Of a DNA stretch of 64,000 nucleotides, positions 38,453-46,570 are shown one piece after another. The DNA is from Roseovarius pacificus (GTDB lineage: Bacteria; Pseudomonadota; Alphaproteobacteria; Rhodobacterales; Rhodobacteraceae), in assembly GCF_900142665.1 (NCBI RefSeq), contig NZ_FRBR01000010.1, positions 92,768 to 156,767 on the forward strand, written 5' to 3'. The first letter of the stretch is position 1; each line of letters opens with the position of its first letter. A program made the position numbers and the translations under genes. The notes under the pieces were generated by a model. The model ran no database searches and was not told the origin of the DNA. It was given only the letters and a program-made list of their open reading frames with translations.

Positions 38453-39277
38453 GTGAAGGCCCTGTCCGACATAATCGGCCATATTGCGCCCCCCCGGCCC
38501 CGCCCGCAGCGCCGTTTCGCCGCGGCGCGGGCGATCTTTGCCCTGATCCTGCGGGAGATGTCCACCACCTATGGGCGATCGCCGGGCGGCTATATCTGGG
38601 AAGTCCTGCAACCGGTCGGCGGCATCGCCCTTTTGTCGATCGTGTTTTCCTATGCGTTTCGCTCGCCGCCCATCGGCACCAGCTTTGCGCTGTTCTATGC
38701 CACCGGGTTCATCGTGCTGAGCCATTTCAACGGGCTGAACCAGAAAATGGGCATCGCGATCCGGTTCTCGAAACCGTTGCTGACCTATCCCAACGTCACG
38801 CTGATGGATGCCATTCTGGCGCGGTTCCTGCTGAACACGCTGACCTCGTTCCTAGTGTTCATCATCCTGATGACGGGGATCGTCACCATGTTCGATCTGC
38901 GCGTCATTCTGAACCTGCCCGAAATCTTCAAGGCATGGGCGATGCTGACCGCGCTGACCTTTGGCATCGGGATTCTGAACTGTTTCCTGATGAGCATGTT
39001 CCCGGTCTGGCAACAGGTCTGGCAAATTCTGACGCGGCCATTGTTCATCGTGTCGGGGATATTCTTCCTGATGGACAACCTGCCGGCCACCTATCGCGAT
39101 ATCCTGCTGTATAACCCGGTTGCGCATGTGATCATGCAGATGCGCGCGGGGTTCTATGCCACCTACGATGCCCCCCTTGTTTCGTCCGTCTATGTCTACC
39201 TGATCTCTCTGGTTTGCGCCGTGTCCGGGGTGTTGCTGCTGCATCGCTATCACCGCATGATCATCGACGAGCGCTGA
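38453..39277 (+). CDS. kpsM: KpsM-like capsule polysaccharide export permease
   Basis: A 274-residue ABC-2 type permease with six predicted membrane segments (for example GGIALLSIVFSYAFRSPP and LLNTLTSFLVFIILMTGIV). LREMSTTYGRSPGGYIWEVL is the conserved cytoplasmic entry helix of KpsM/RkpM-type exporters. The start is GTG at 38453. It pairs with the divergent kpsE-kpsT genes to make the inner-membrane export machine; outer-membrane KpsD and the KpsC/KpsS lipid-linker enzymes are not in this window. Confidence 0.93.
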   Translation: MKALSDIIGHIAPPRPRPQRRFAAARAIFALILREMSTTYGRSPGGYIWEVLQPVGGIALLSIVFSYAFRSPPIGTSFALFYATGFIVLSHFNGLNQKMGIAIRFSKPLLTYPNVTLMDAILARFLLNTLTSFLVFIILMTGIVTMFDLRVILNLPEIFKAWAMLTALTFGIGILNCFLMSMFPVWQQVWQILTRPLFIVSGIFFLMDNLPATYRDILLYNPVAHVIMQMRAGFYATYDAPLVSSVYVYLISLVCAVSGVLLLHRYHRMIIDER

Positions 39278-39424
39278 TCCGCGCCGCCCTGTCACAATGC
39301 ACAACCGCTGAGAGATGTATCGGCGCGGACCTGCAATTATGGCGGCGGTGTCGGGTTTCGTTTGCCTCTGTCGGGGGGGGTTGCTATGGGCCGGGTAAAG
39401 TTGAACTGGGTTGTGAAATAGATA

Positions 39425-41668
39425 ATGTCGTCTTCCAATGGGCATGCCGCCCGGCTTTTGCGCTTTCTGAGGATTTTCTGCCTGACCCGAGAGGAACGCG
39501 CCCTTTACAAGGCGGCGCGCGGATCGGGGTTTTTCGACCCGGTCTATTACACCGGCGCCTATCCCGACATTCACCCGCTGTTCCATCGCTTTCCGCTGCG
39601 CCATTACATCGTTTACGGCGAAAAGCGCGGCTATCGTCCGAACCCGGATTTTTCGCCCTGGGCCTATCTGCGCTACAACCCGGACGTGGCCGGGGAAGAG
39701 GTATCGCCGCTGCTGCACTGGATACGGGGCGGGCACGCGGAACAGCGCGTTCACAAGGACCTGCCCAAGGTCGAGAAGATGCCGGACGACACCCCGCGCC
39801 TGCCGCGGTTCGACCGCACGCGCGCGCGGGGGCGTGTGGCGGTTGTCATGCATGTCTATTACCCCGACCTGTGGCCGGAATTCGCCGACAGGCTGCGCCG
39901 ACTGCCCGGCGATTTCGACGTGTTCGTGACCCTGACCTATCGCGGTGACGAGACCGACGACCTGGCCGGGGAGATCCGCCGCGATTTTCCGCGCGCCTTC
40001 GTGCACCCGGTCGAGAACCGCGGGCGCGATATCCTGCCGTTCCTGCGGCTGGTGAATGCCGGGGCGCTGGACGGGTACGAGGCCGTGTGCAAGATCCACA
40101 CCAAGAAATCCCCGCACCGCGAGGATGGCGACATCTGGCGGCGGCACCTGATCGACGGGGTTTTGCCGGACGAGGGGCTGGAGCATCTGCTGAGCGCCTT
40201 CCTGTCCGATCCGACCGCCGCCTTCTGGGTGGCCGACGGGCAGCATTACAGCGACCCGCGCTGGTGGGGATCGAATTTCGAGGCCACGCAAAGCCTGCTG
40301 CGGCGGGTGGAGATCGAGATCGGGCGCGCGGACCTGTCCTTTCCCGCCGGGTCGATCTATTGGATGAAACCGCTGATGATCGGGATGCTGAAGGCGATGA
40401 AGCTGCGCGCCGGGCATTTCGACCCGGAAGAGGCGCAGGTGGATGGCACCCTGGCTCATGCGATGGAACGCGCCATCGGTATCCTGGCGCGGGCCGCCGG
40501 GCAGCATGTGGTGCAGACCACCGAATTGCAGCAGGCCCTGAGCAAACCGGCGCCAAAACGGCTGCGGCCCGCCTTCGTGTCCGCCTTTTACCTGCCGCAG
40601 TTTCATCCCATTCCCGAGAATGACGCGTGGTGGGGCAAGGGCTTTACCGAGTGGCGCGGCACGGTGGGGGCGGAGCCGTTTTTCGAGGGGCATACGCAGC
40701 CCGTCCTGCCGTCGGACCTGGGGTTTTACGACCTGCGGGTTCCCGAAACCATGGGCGAGCAGGCCAGGGTGGCGCGGGCCGCCGGGATCGACGCGTTCTG
40801 TGTCTATCATTACTGGTTCGACGGTCGCCGCGTGCTGGAGGCGCCGCTGGACAACCTTCTGCAACGCCCCGACATCGACTTTCCCTTCTACCTGTGCTGG
40901 GCCAACGAAAGCTGGCGGCGCAACTGGGACGGGCTGTCGGGCAGCGTACTGCTGGAGCAGACCTATGCCGAGGGGTTCGAGGAGCGGCTTGTCGCGGACA
41001 GCCTGCCCTATATGCGCGACCCGCGCTATCAGCGGCCCGACGGCACCCGCCCCCGCTTTGTCATCTACCGCCCCGAGGACATGCCCGACCCGGCGGCCAG
41101 CGTGGCGCGGATGCGCACGGCATGGCGCGAGGCCGGGATCGGCGAGGTCGAACTGGGCGCGGTCTGTTTCCATACCGCGGGCGACACGCCGGTCGACTCC
41201 GATCTGTTCGATTTCTGGATCGAGATGCCGCCGCATGGTCTGGTAACCAAGGACGATTACCTGTTCGGCGGCTCGGCGGGCAATATTCTGGAGCGCGACA
41301 TTCAGGGCGGGTTCGAGGGACTGGTCTACGATTACCGCAAGGTGATCGCGAACGCGATGTCGCCCGAATATACCGGGGCATTGCCCGGCAACACGATCTG
41401 CGGTGTCATGCCGAGCTGGGACAACACCGCGCGGCGCGACCTGAATGCGCATATCGCCTATGGCGCGAACCCCGCCAGTTTCAACCGGTGGCTGCTGGAC
41501 CTGACGCAAACGCGGCTGAGCGGATCGTACCGGCAGGAGCTGTTCGTCAACGCCTGGAACGAATGGGCCGAAAAGGCCATGTTGGAACCCAGTGTCATAT
41601 GGGACGACATGTACCTGAAGGTTCTGGCCGATCATACCGGCGCGGACGCGCAACTATCGGAGCTTTAG
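39425..41668 (+). CDS. Two-domain glycan synthesis protein: RgpF-like plus WbsX-like
   Basis: A 747-residue cytoplasmic protein. Residues 37-71 and 76-107 are two copies of a short repeat (F-D-x3-Y-x5-PD ... HY/HW-x3-G). Residues of about 130-370 match the rhamnan synthesis F (RgpF) pattern: VAVVMHVYYPDLWPEFADRL, then VENRGRDILPFLRLV and CKIHTKKSPH. Residues of about 380-735 match the WbsX/GH99-like glycosyltransferase family: SAFYLPQFHPIPENDAWWGK, then VYHYWFDGRRVLE and CWANESWRRNWDG. Both parts act in surface-polysaccharide assembly. It lies 147 bp downstream of kpsM in the same direction. Confidence 0.85.
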   Translation: MSSSNGHAARLLRFLRIFCLTREERALYKAARGSGFFDPVYYTGAYPDIHPLFHRFPLRHYIVYGEKRGYRPNPDFSPWAYLRYNPDVAGEEVSPLLHWIRGGHAEQRVHKDLPKVEKMPDDTPRLPRFDRTRARGRVAVVMHVYYPDLWPEFADRLRRLPGDFDVFVTLTYRGDETDDLAGEIRRDFPRAFVHPVENRGRDILPFLRLVNAGALDGYEAVCKIHTKKSPHREDGDIWRRHLIDGVLPDEGLEHLLSAFLSDPTAAFWVADGQHYSDPRWWGSNFEATQSLLRRVEIEIGRADLSFPAGSIYWMKPLMIGMLKAMKLRAGHFDPEEAQVDGTLAHAMERAIGILARAAGQHVVQTTELQQALSKPAPKRLRPAFVSAFYLPQFHPIPENDAWWGKGFTEWRGTVGAEPFFEGHTQPVLPSDLGFYDLRVPETMGEQARVARAAGIDAFCVYHYWFDGRRVLEAPLDNLLQRPDIDFPFYLCWANESWRRNWDGLSGSVLLEQTYAEGFEERLVADSLPYMRDPRYQRPDGTRPRFVIYRPEDMPDPAASVARMRTAWREAGIGEVELGAVCFHTAGDTPVDSDLFDFWIEMPPHGLVTKDDYLFGGSAGNILERDIQGGFEGLVYDYRKVIANAMSPEYTGALPGNTICGVMPSWDNTARRDLNAHIAYGANPASFNRWLLDLTQTRLSGSYRQELFVNAWNEWAEKAMLEPSVIWDDMYLKVLADHTGADAQLSEL

Positions 41669-41671
41669 CAA

Positions 41672-42664
41672 ATGGCACGAGTGATTCTTCACATCGGTAC
41701 GCACAAGACGGCCACGACTACCGTTCAAAACATTTTTCACCACAATTCGGAAAAACTTGCCGCCTGCAAAGTGGCCTATCCGAAGCTTGGAACGATCACG
41801 GCACACCATGCGCTGGTCGGAGACTGGACCCCGTTGCCCCCGGCCTATCGGCTTCCCGAAGGTAGCCGGGCGGCCCTGAACAAAATCGTCCATGATTATG
41901 CGAATACCGATATGACGGTATTTCTTTCGACCGAAGAATTTTCACGCTGCGGTCAAGGCAGGGTGGATTTGGCTGAGATCCGACAGATACTTTCACCGTT
42001 TGATCGGATCGAGATCATCTGCACTCTGAGAACGCAATGGCAATTCATACAATCTGCTTATCTGGAAATCTCGAAGCGCCGCTTGCCTGAGCGCCCCCCG
42101 GAACTGGTCAAAAAAGCTATCAACAATGGTGTGATTGATGGCCTTTGGGTTGATTACAACAAGCTATTAGACGAGCTTGAAAAAGTCTTTGACCCCTTTG
42201 AGATCACTTTTGTCGACTATACCGAAAGCTGCAAAAGCGAAGGTGGGATCGTAGGAACATATCTGCGCTACCTTGATATTCCCATTCGCGCCGATGACCT
42301 GACTCCATTGGAACACGGAAACGCGAATGTTTCGCCCGAACCGCTGGCCAACTGGGCGGCAAACACGCTTGCGAACCCGAAAGTGACTCCGCCATGGCTG
42401 ATAAGAATGGCGACCACGGCCTTGAAAGGAACGTTCGGGGATTACGAGAAAAGCACCATTTTTTCCGCAGGGGAGATTAATGCGATGGAGAAACATTTCA
42501 GGCCCCTGAACGAAAAACTCGTCAGTCGCCGCGCGCCCGTACAACCGGGGTTCAGGCTCAGCAATGCGAGTCTCGGGGAAAATACCATCTCGCGTAATAT
42601 GTTGAATGGACATTTCTGGGTGCGCCTGTCACGTGCATTGTTTCAGGACAGAATAGACGGTTGA
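41672..42664 (+). CDS. Sulfotransferase-like P-loop protein
   Basis: A 330-residue protein that begins ARVILHIGTHKTATTTVQ: the HIGTHKTATTT loop is the 5'-phosphosulfate (PAPS) binding P-loop of bacterial sulfotransferases. A 3'-phosphate-binding arginine/serine segment is plausible at EIICTLRTQWQFIQSAYLE near residue 112. The ATG lies 3 bp after the preceding stop, which suggests coupling. Base composition is visibly more AT-rich than the flanking genes, a possible sign of recent acquisition. Glycan sulfation is inferred from family and context. Confidence 0.75.
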   Translation: MARVILHIGTHKTATTTVQNIFHHNSEKLAACKVAYPKLGTITAHHALVGDWTPLPPAYRLPEGSRAALNKIVHDYANTDMTVFLSTEEFSRCGQGRVDLAEIRQILSPFDRIEIICTLRTQWQFIQSAYLEISKRRLPERPPELVKKAINNGVIDGLWVDYNKLLDELEKVFDPFEITFVDYTESCKSEGGIVGTYLRYLDIPIRADDLTPLEHGNANVSPEPLANWAANTLANPKVTPPWLIRMATTALKGTFGDYEKSTIFSAGEINAMEKHFRPLNEKLVSRRAPVQPGFRLSNASLGENTISRNMLNGHFWVRLSRALFQDRIDG

Positions 42665-42733
42665 AAGGCCATCGCGCCAACCGGCCAATGCCCGGCGCAA
42701 AGCTGACAGCCGGCCCCATCCTGTCCGATGGGA

Positions 42734-42765
42734 CAGCTTTGCCGCACTGGATTACGGCAAAGCTG
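42734..42765. terminator. 11-bp inverted repeat between convergent sulfotransferase genes
   Basis: CAGCTTTGCCG (42734-42744) and CGGCAAAGCTG (42755-42765) form a perfect stem with a 10-nt loop. A third partial copy, GCAAAGCTGACAG, lies at about 42698. There is no T-run, so this is at best a bidirectional, possibly Rho-assisted terminator. Confidence 0.45.
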
Positions 42766-42847
42766 ATGAACGAAGGGAGTTGCCTGTTGTTACCGGTTCT
42801 GCGGGCAAATCCGGTGTGAAAGAACGTATCCCCACCTGTGCCGCCGT

Positions 42848-43696
42848 TCAGCCTGTCAGCAGGTCGGGTGCCTCGGAGTCTTGCAGGAACATTTTGGAGA
42901 ACCGGATATTACTGTCGCGGTAATAGTCCAGAATGCGTAGTTTCAGTTCCTCATCGACAAAACGGAAGCTGCTTTTGCCTGTAGTCTGCTCGACCTTGCG
43001 CAACGCCTCGATCATGCCGTCTCGCTTCAGCTTGCCCGGAAAGAGCCGATCATACTCGTGCAAGATCAGAATCGAGCGCGCATCAAGCGAGGGCCTCATC
43101 CTTATCGCCCGCTGCTCATTCGGGAGGCTGAACCCCGTCAACCGGGCAAAATCCACGGCAACATCCATTGCTCCGGACAGGTAGGGCCGCACGAGAATAG
43201 CCTCTTGCCCGAACGCCTTGAGCCAAGGCGCGATGCGCAGACGGTAGTCGAATGCTTTCCACGACCTTTCCAACCATTCGTGAAAGGGCGCAACCCGAAC
43301 ATTGGCCTGCATCACCTTGGTCTTATAGGTGCTTTCGATCAAATCCGGTTGCGGACGTACGTAATAGACGATCCGCACATCCCGCCCGGACAGACCCCCG
43401 GCGATATCGGCAACCTGCGGAGCCGACAGATAGCACATATGTTCCGATGACAGCACCAAGGGCCGCGCATCCCCACGATACGCCGCCAGCATTTCAGCCA
43501 ACTGGCTTTGCGCTTGTTTCCATTTTATCCCATCCCGAGCGGACAAGGGAAAAAATCCATGATGCGCCCTGTTGCCATTATGCTGCCCTTGAAGAGGGTA
43601 AAGGATTTCTCCGGAATCCCCGAGGCTTTGAAGATACGCCTGTATAGAGGTCGTACCTGTCTTGCCCTGCCCGATATGCAGCCAAACCGTTGCCAT
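42848..43696 (-). CDS. Second sulfotransferase-like P-loop protein
   Basis: A 282-residue protein with the same N-terminal layout as its convergent neighbour: ATVWLHIGQGKTGTTSIQAY places a PAPS-type P-loop at residues 7-18. A second conserved-looking strand, RIVYYVRPQPDLIESTYK near residue 128, may bind the 3'-phosphate. The overall similarity to the 41672-42664 product is otherwise low. It is probably a monocistronic gene; about 200 bp with no recognisable gene separates it from the GT2 gene upstream. Confidence 0.75.
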   Translation of the reverse strand: MATVWLHIGQGKTGTTSIQAYLQSLGDSGEILYPLQGQHNGNRAHHGFFPLSARDGIKWKQAQSQLAEMLAAYRGDARPLVLSSEHMCYLSAPQVADIAGGLSGRDVRIVYYVRPQPDLIESTYKTKVMQANVRVAPFHEWLERSWKAFDYRLRIAPWLKAFGQEAILVRPYLSGAMDVAVDFARLTGFSLPNEQRAIRMRPSLDARSILILHEYDRLFPGKLKRDGMIEALRKVEQTTGKSSFRFVDEELKLRILDYYRDSNIRFSKMFLQDSEAPDLLTG

Positions 43697-43893
43697 CTGT
43701 CCCTCGTTACCAAATCATGAAACCCGGTTGATGCTGCACCATAAAGCCCGACCGGTGAAAAGTCGATTTAGGTTCGGGCCCTGCATATCCTGCATCGAAA
43801 CGAGCATGTTTTGAGTACCCGCCCGCAGTTACTTGCGCGTCCATAAGGCAACAGCTGGCACGACAATACACCGAAGCCAGAGACACCAACCTG

Positions 43894-44832
43894 TCACAGC
43901 TTGCGCAGGGCGGCCGCCAGATAGAGCGACAGCGTACCCTGTTTGCCTTGCCGATAAAGGCCGTTTCGCCGGATCATGGCCAGGCGGGCCCAGAGGCTGC
44001 CGTTGCGCCCGGTGGCGAAATCCTCGAGCATCTGGCGGTTCTCGGGGCTCAGCCGATGGGCCGATGCGCTGAGGGCGTCGATATTCATGGTGTTCCAGCG
44101 GCGCAGACGCCCGGCCAGCATGAAGCGCAGCCGTTTCCTTTTGGCCTGAAAGCCGCGATTGGCGCCGATCAGGTTGCCCTCGTGTTGCCGGTACATCAGA
44201 AGCGGCGCGTGATCGAACAGCACCGTGCCGCCCGCGCCGGTGACGATCTGATAGAGCCACCAGTCATGCACCACGGGTTTGCGCGCCTCGAGACTGGCGG
44301 CCTGCGCGAGCTTTATCGCGGGCCGGTTCAGCATGATCGTGTTTCCGCTGGCGATGTTCTGGACCAGGGCGTTGCGAAATCCCGCCGGCCGGCACAAGGG
44401 GCGCGATATCCGCATGTCGCGCAGTTCGGCGTTACATTCCCAGGTGCGCCCGCAATAGAGCAGGCAATCGTCGGGGCGGGCCGCGCCCGTCAGCGCATCC
44501 GCTCCGCGCTGCAACTTGTCGCGCAGCCAGACATCGTCCTGGTCGGACAAGGTAGCGAAATCGATTCCCTCGGGGATGGCGCGGATCAGGCTGAGAAAGT
44601 TCTGCGCGGCGCCCTTGCGGGGCCCGTCGAGCAGGGTCACGTTCAGCGCGGGATGCGCATTTGCGAAGGCGCGGACGATATCGCGGGTTTCATCCGTCGA
44701 GCCATCGTCGCTGACCAGAATCAGGGCGGGTTGCAATGTCTGGGCGACGAAGCTGTCCAGTTGCGCCTGAAGGCGGGCCGCCCCGTTCCAGGTTGCGAGC
44801 AGTACGGCAACCGCCGGTGTCCTGCCGGATAT
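43894..44832 (-). CDS. GT2-family glycosyltransferase with no canonical start codon
   Basis: The reading frame encodes a GT-A glycosyltransferase: VAVLLATWNGAARLQAQLDS, ILVSDDGSTDETRDIV and LSDQDDVWLRDKL hold the nucleotide-sugar and DxD-type metal sites, and HDWWLYQIVTGAGG the acceptor side. It resembles rhamnosyl/galactosyl transferases of O-antigen type. The first canonical start is TTG at 44736, which would delete the conserved first beta strand. The frame is open to a stop near 44870; the natural first residue would be ATA at 44830-44832, followed by SGRTPAVAVLL, so an ATG-to-ATA change is suspected. If ATA is used the product has 312 residues. Confidence 0.75.
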   Translation of the reverse strand: MSGRTPAVAVLLATWNGAARLQAQLDSFVAQTLQPALILVSDDGSTDETRDIVRAFANAHPALNVTLLDGPRKGAAQNFLSLIRAIPEGIDFATLSDQDDVWLRDKLQRGADALTGAARPDDCLLYCGRTWECNAELRDMRISRPLCRPAGFRNALVQNIASGNTIMLNRPAIKLAQAASLEARKPVVHDWWLYQIVTGAGGTVLFDHAPLLMYRQHEGNLIGANRGFQAKRKRLRFMLAGRLRRWNTMNIDALSASAHRLSPENRQMLEDFATGRNGSLWARLAMIRRNGLYRQGKQGTLSLYLAAALRKL

Positions 44833-44947
44833 CTGACACTCTGTTTTGATCGTACCGGCCTCCGGCTACAGGGGCGGCATGTGCCCATACCGGCAGACCC
44901 ATAGTCCTTTTGGACGGGCCTGAAAAGATCATGACGCAGCGCCCCCG

Positions 44948-46369
44948 TTACGCCAGCAAATCGAATATTTCACCCCCGATGCGCAGGTTTATGCTGGTTT
45001 GCGCCTCGCCATCGACCAGCGCCCACAGAATCTGGCGGGTCGGCTTGTGGATGATGAAGGCCTCGTCCACCGCATCGTCACTCGCCCCGCTTGAGGCGTA
45101 GTTTACCTGAAACTGATGCGGGCCAGTGGATTCGCCGCCATATTGCAGGATATCGCCCTCGTCAGCGTTATAGTCCTGAATCCAGTCGCTGCCGTGATCG
45201 ACAACCCCGAGGTGAAAAAACGTGTCCCCGCCCGCGCCGCCGTTCAGGCGATCATGGGCAAAGCCCCCGTTGATGAAATCGAACCCGTCGCCACCATAGA
45301 TCCAGTCAGCGCCGGCCCCGCCATTTATCCGGTCGTCGCCAGCGTTGCCGATGAGCGTATCACTGCCATATGAGCCGATCAGCGTGTCATCGCCGGTGCC
45401 GCCGTGCACCTCATCGTTCCCGTACCCCGCATCGATGTAGTCATTCCCCGCACCGCCATAGATCACATCGCCGCGGTCCAGTTCGGTCGCGCCGCCGAAG
45501 ATCAGGTCGTCGCCGTCGCCGCCCGACAGCGTATCACGCCCGTCGAGCCCTTCCAGCGTGTCATTGCCGCCTTTGCCGCGCAGGATGTCATTGCCGTCGG
45601 TGCCGATCAGATGCTCGGGCAGGTCCGACGGATCGACTGGATCAGGAGGGTCGGGTGGGCCAGGAGGATCGGGCAGAACCGGAGGGTCGGGCGGTGTATC
45701 CGAAGGCAGGGACGCCGCGCCACCGCGCATTTCGTAAAGCCACAGCCCTGCGACCCCGGTATTCCCGGCGATCCCCGGCAGGTGCAAAAGATCGCTGTTC
45801 TGCTCATGCGTAAACAGCCAGCCGGGCGCGGATGGCCCCCCTGCCGCCAGCCCGATACGCGCCCCGGCATCGTTTTCGGCGGTGCCCACGGCCCAATCCA
45901 GCGCCTCGTACCGGAACACGATATCGAAATCGCCGCTGCCGCGGTCGATAAGCTGGACCTGAAAGGTATTGGTCAGGTCGCCATTGCGGCGATACACCCC
46001 GACATCGTGCCAGGTGACGGTCAGGGTTCCGGTTTGCGGTGACAGGTCGACCCAGATCGCACCGCTTTCCGCGCCCTCGCCATCCAGGCGGGTGTCGACA
46101 TCGCCCCAGAACGGCGCGATCACGTCGCGAGACAGGATTTCGTTCTCAGGCGTCGGATAGGCGGGAAGGGCCGCGCCAAAGGACAGCGTGCCGTTGGTGT
46201 TGACGAACAGGCTGTCCGCCGCATGGAGCGAGCCGAAAAAATCGAAGCCCGCCCCGAATATGAGGCTGGCATCCAGTTGCAGGGACCCGTCGTCGTTGCG
46301 CGGCACCATGAGTTCGCCATAGCCTTCGGGGCCGCCAAGCCCGGATATGACCGTTCCGTTTTGCGTCAT
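44948..46369 (-). CDS. RTX-repeat protein with nidogen-like (NIDO) domain
   Basis: A 473-residue protein. Residues of about 15-200 resemble the NIDO domain: LFVNTNGTLSFGAALPAYPT, DVIAPFWGDVDTR, WHDVGVYRRNGDLTNTFQVQ and DFDIVFRYEALDWAVG. A Pro-rich linker (PPDPPVLPDPPGPPDPPDP) follows, then RTX GGxGxD repeats over about 255-395 and a C-terminal domain ending in a hydrophobic tail (GGEIFDLLA), as type I secretion substrates have. The ATG at 46369 has a GGGAGG site 8 bp upstream; an ATG at 46408 lacks one. Likely a calcium-dependent secreted surface protein or adhesin; the exporter is not in this window. Confidence 0.85.
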   Translation of the reverse strand: MTQNGTVISGLGGPEGYGELMVPRNDDGSLQLDASLIFGAGFDFFGSLHAADSLFVNTNGTLSFGAALPAYPTPENEILSRDVIAPFWGDVDTRLDGEGAESGAIWVDLSPQTGTLTVTWHDVGVYRRNGDLTNTFQVQLIDRGSGDFDIVFRYEALDWAVGTAENDAGARIGLAAGGPSAPGWLFTHEQNSDLLHLPGIAGNTGVAGLWLYEMRGGAASLPSDTPPDPPVLPDPPGPPDPPDPVDPSDLPEHLIGTDGNDILRGKGGNDTLEGLDGRDTLSGGDGDDLIFGGATELDRGDVIYGGAGNDYIDAGYGNDEVHGGTGDDTLIGSYGSDTLIGNAGDDRINGGAGADWIYGGDGFDFINGGFAHDRLNGGAGGDTFFHLGVVDHGSDWIQDYNADEGDILQYGGESTGPHQFQVNYASSGASDDAVDEAFIIHKPTRQILWALVDGEAQTSINLRIGGEIFDLLA

Positions 46370-46570
46370 TGTCAGCACCTCCCGCCGGGGAAAGTCGGCA
46401 TTTGGCATTGAGATTCCGTGAACGTCCGGCGGTGAAGTCACACAGGTTTGAGGCAAATCCGAAATGCCCGGATTTTAGGAAACCTCCACGATCCTGCCGC
46501 ATCCGTGGCCCGTTTGATCCGTGTTGGCCGCCCACGTTCGATGGCACGACAACGGCCCGTGGGGGGCGAC

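Noticed and set aside
38852..41653. 933-codon open frame on the minus strand
   Set aside because: It lies antisense to kpsM and the RgpF-WbsX gene. No domain or start signal is visible, and the plus-strand frame explains the region.
44690..44932. 80-codon minus-strand frame as the missing N-terminus of the GT2 protein via frameshift
   Set aside because: Its product does not resemble a GT2 N-terminus, and the conserved strand is already intact in the main frame, so a missing start codon is the simpler explanation.
45200..45620. Second repetitive stretch
   Set aside because: It is also the RTX coding repeat of the NIDO-RTX gene, not a CRISPR array.
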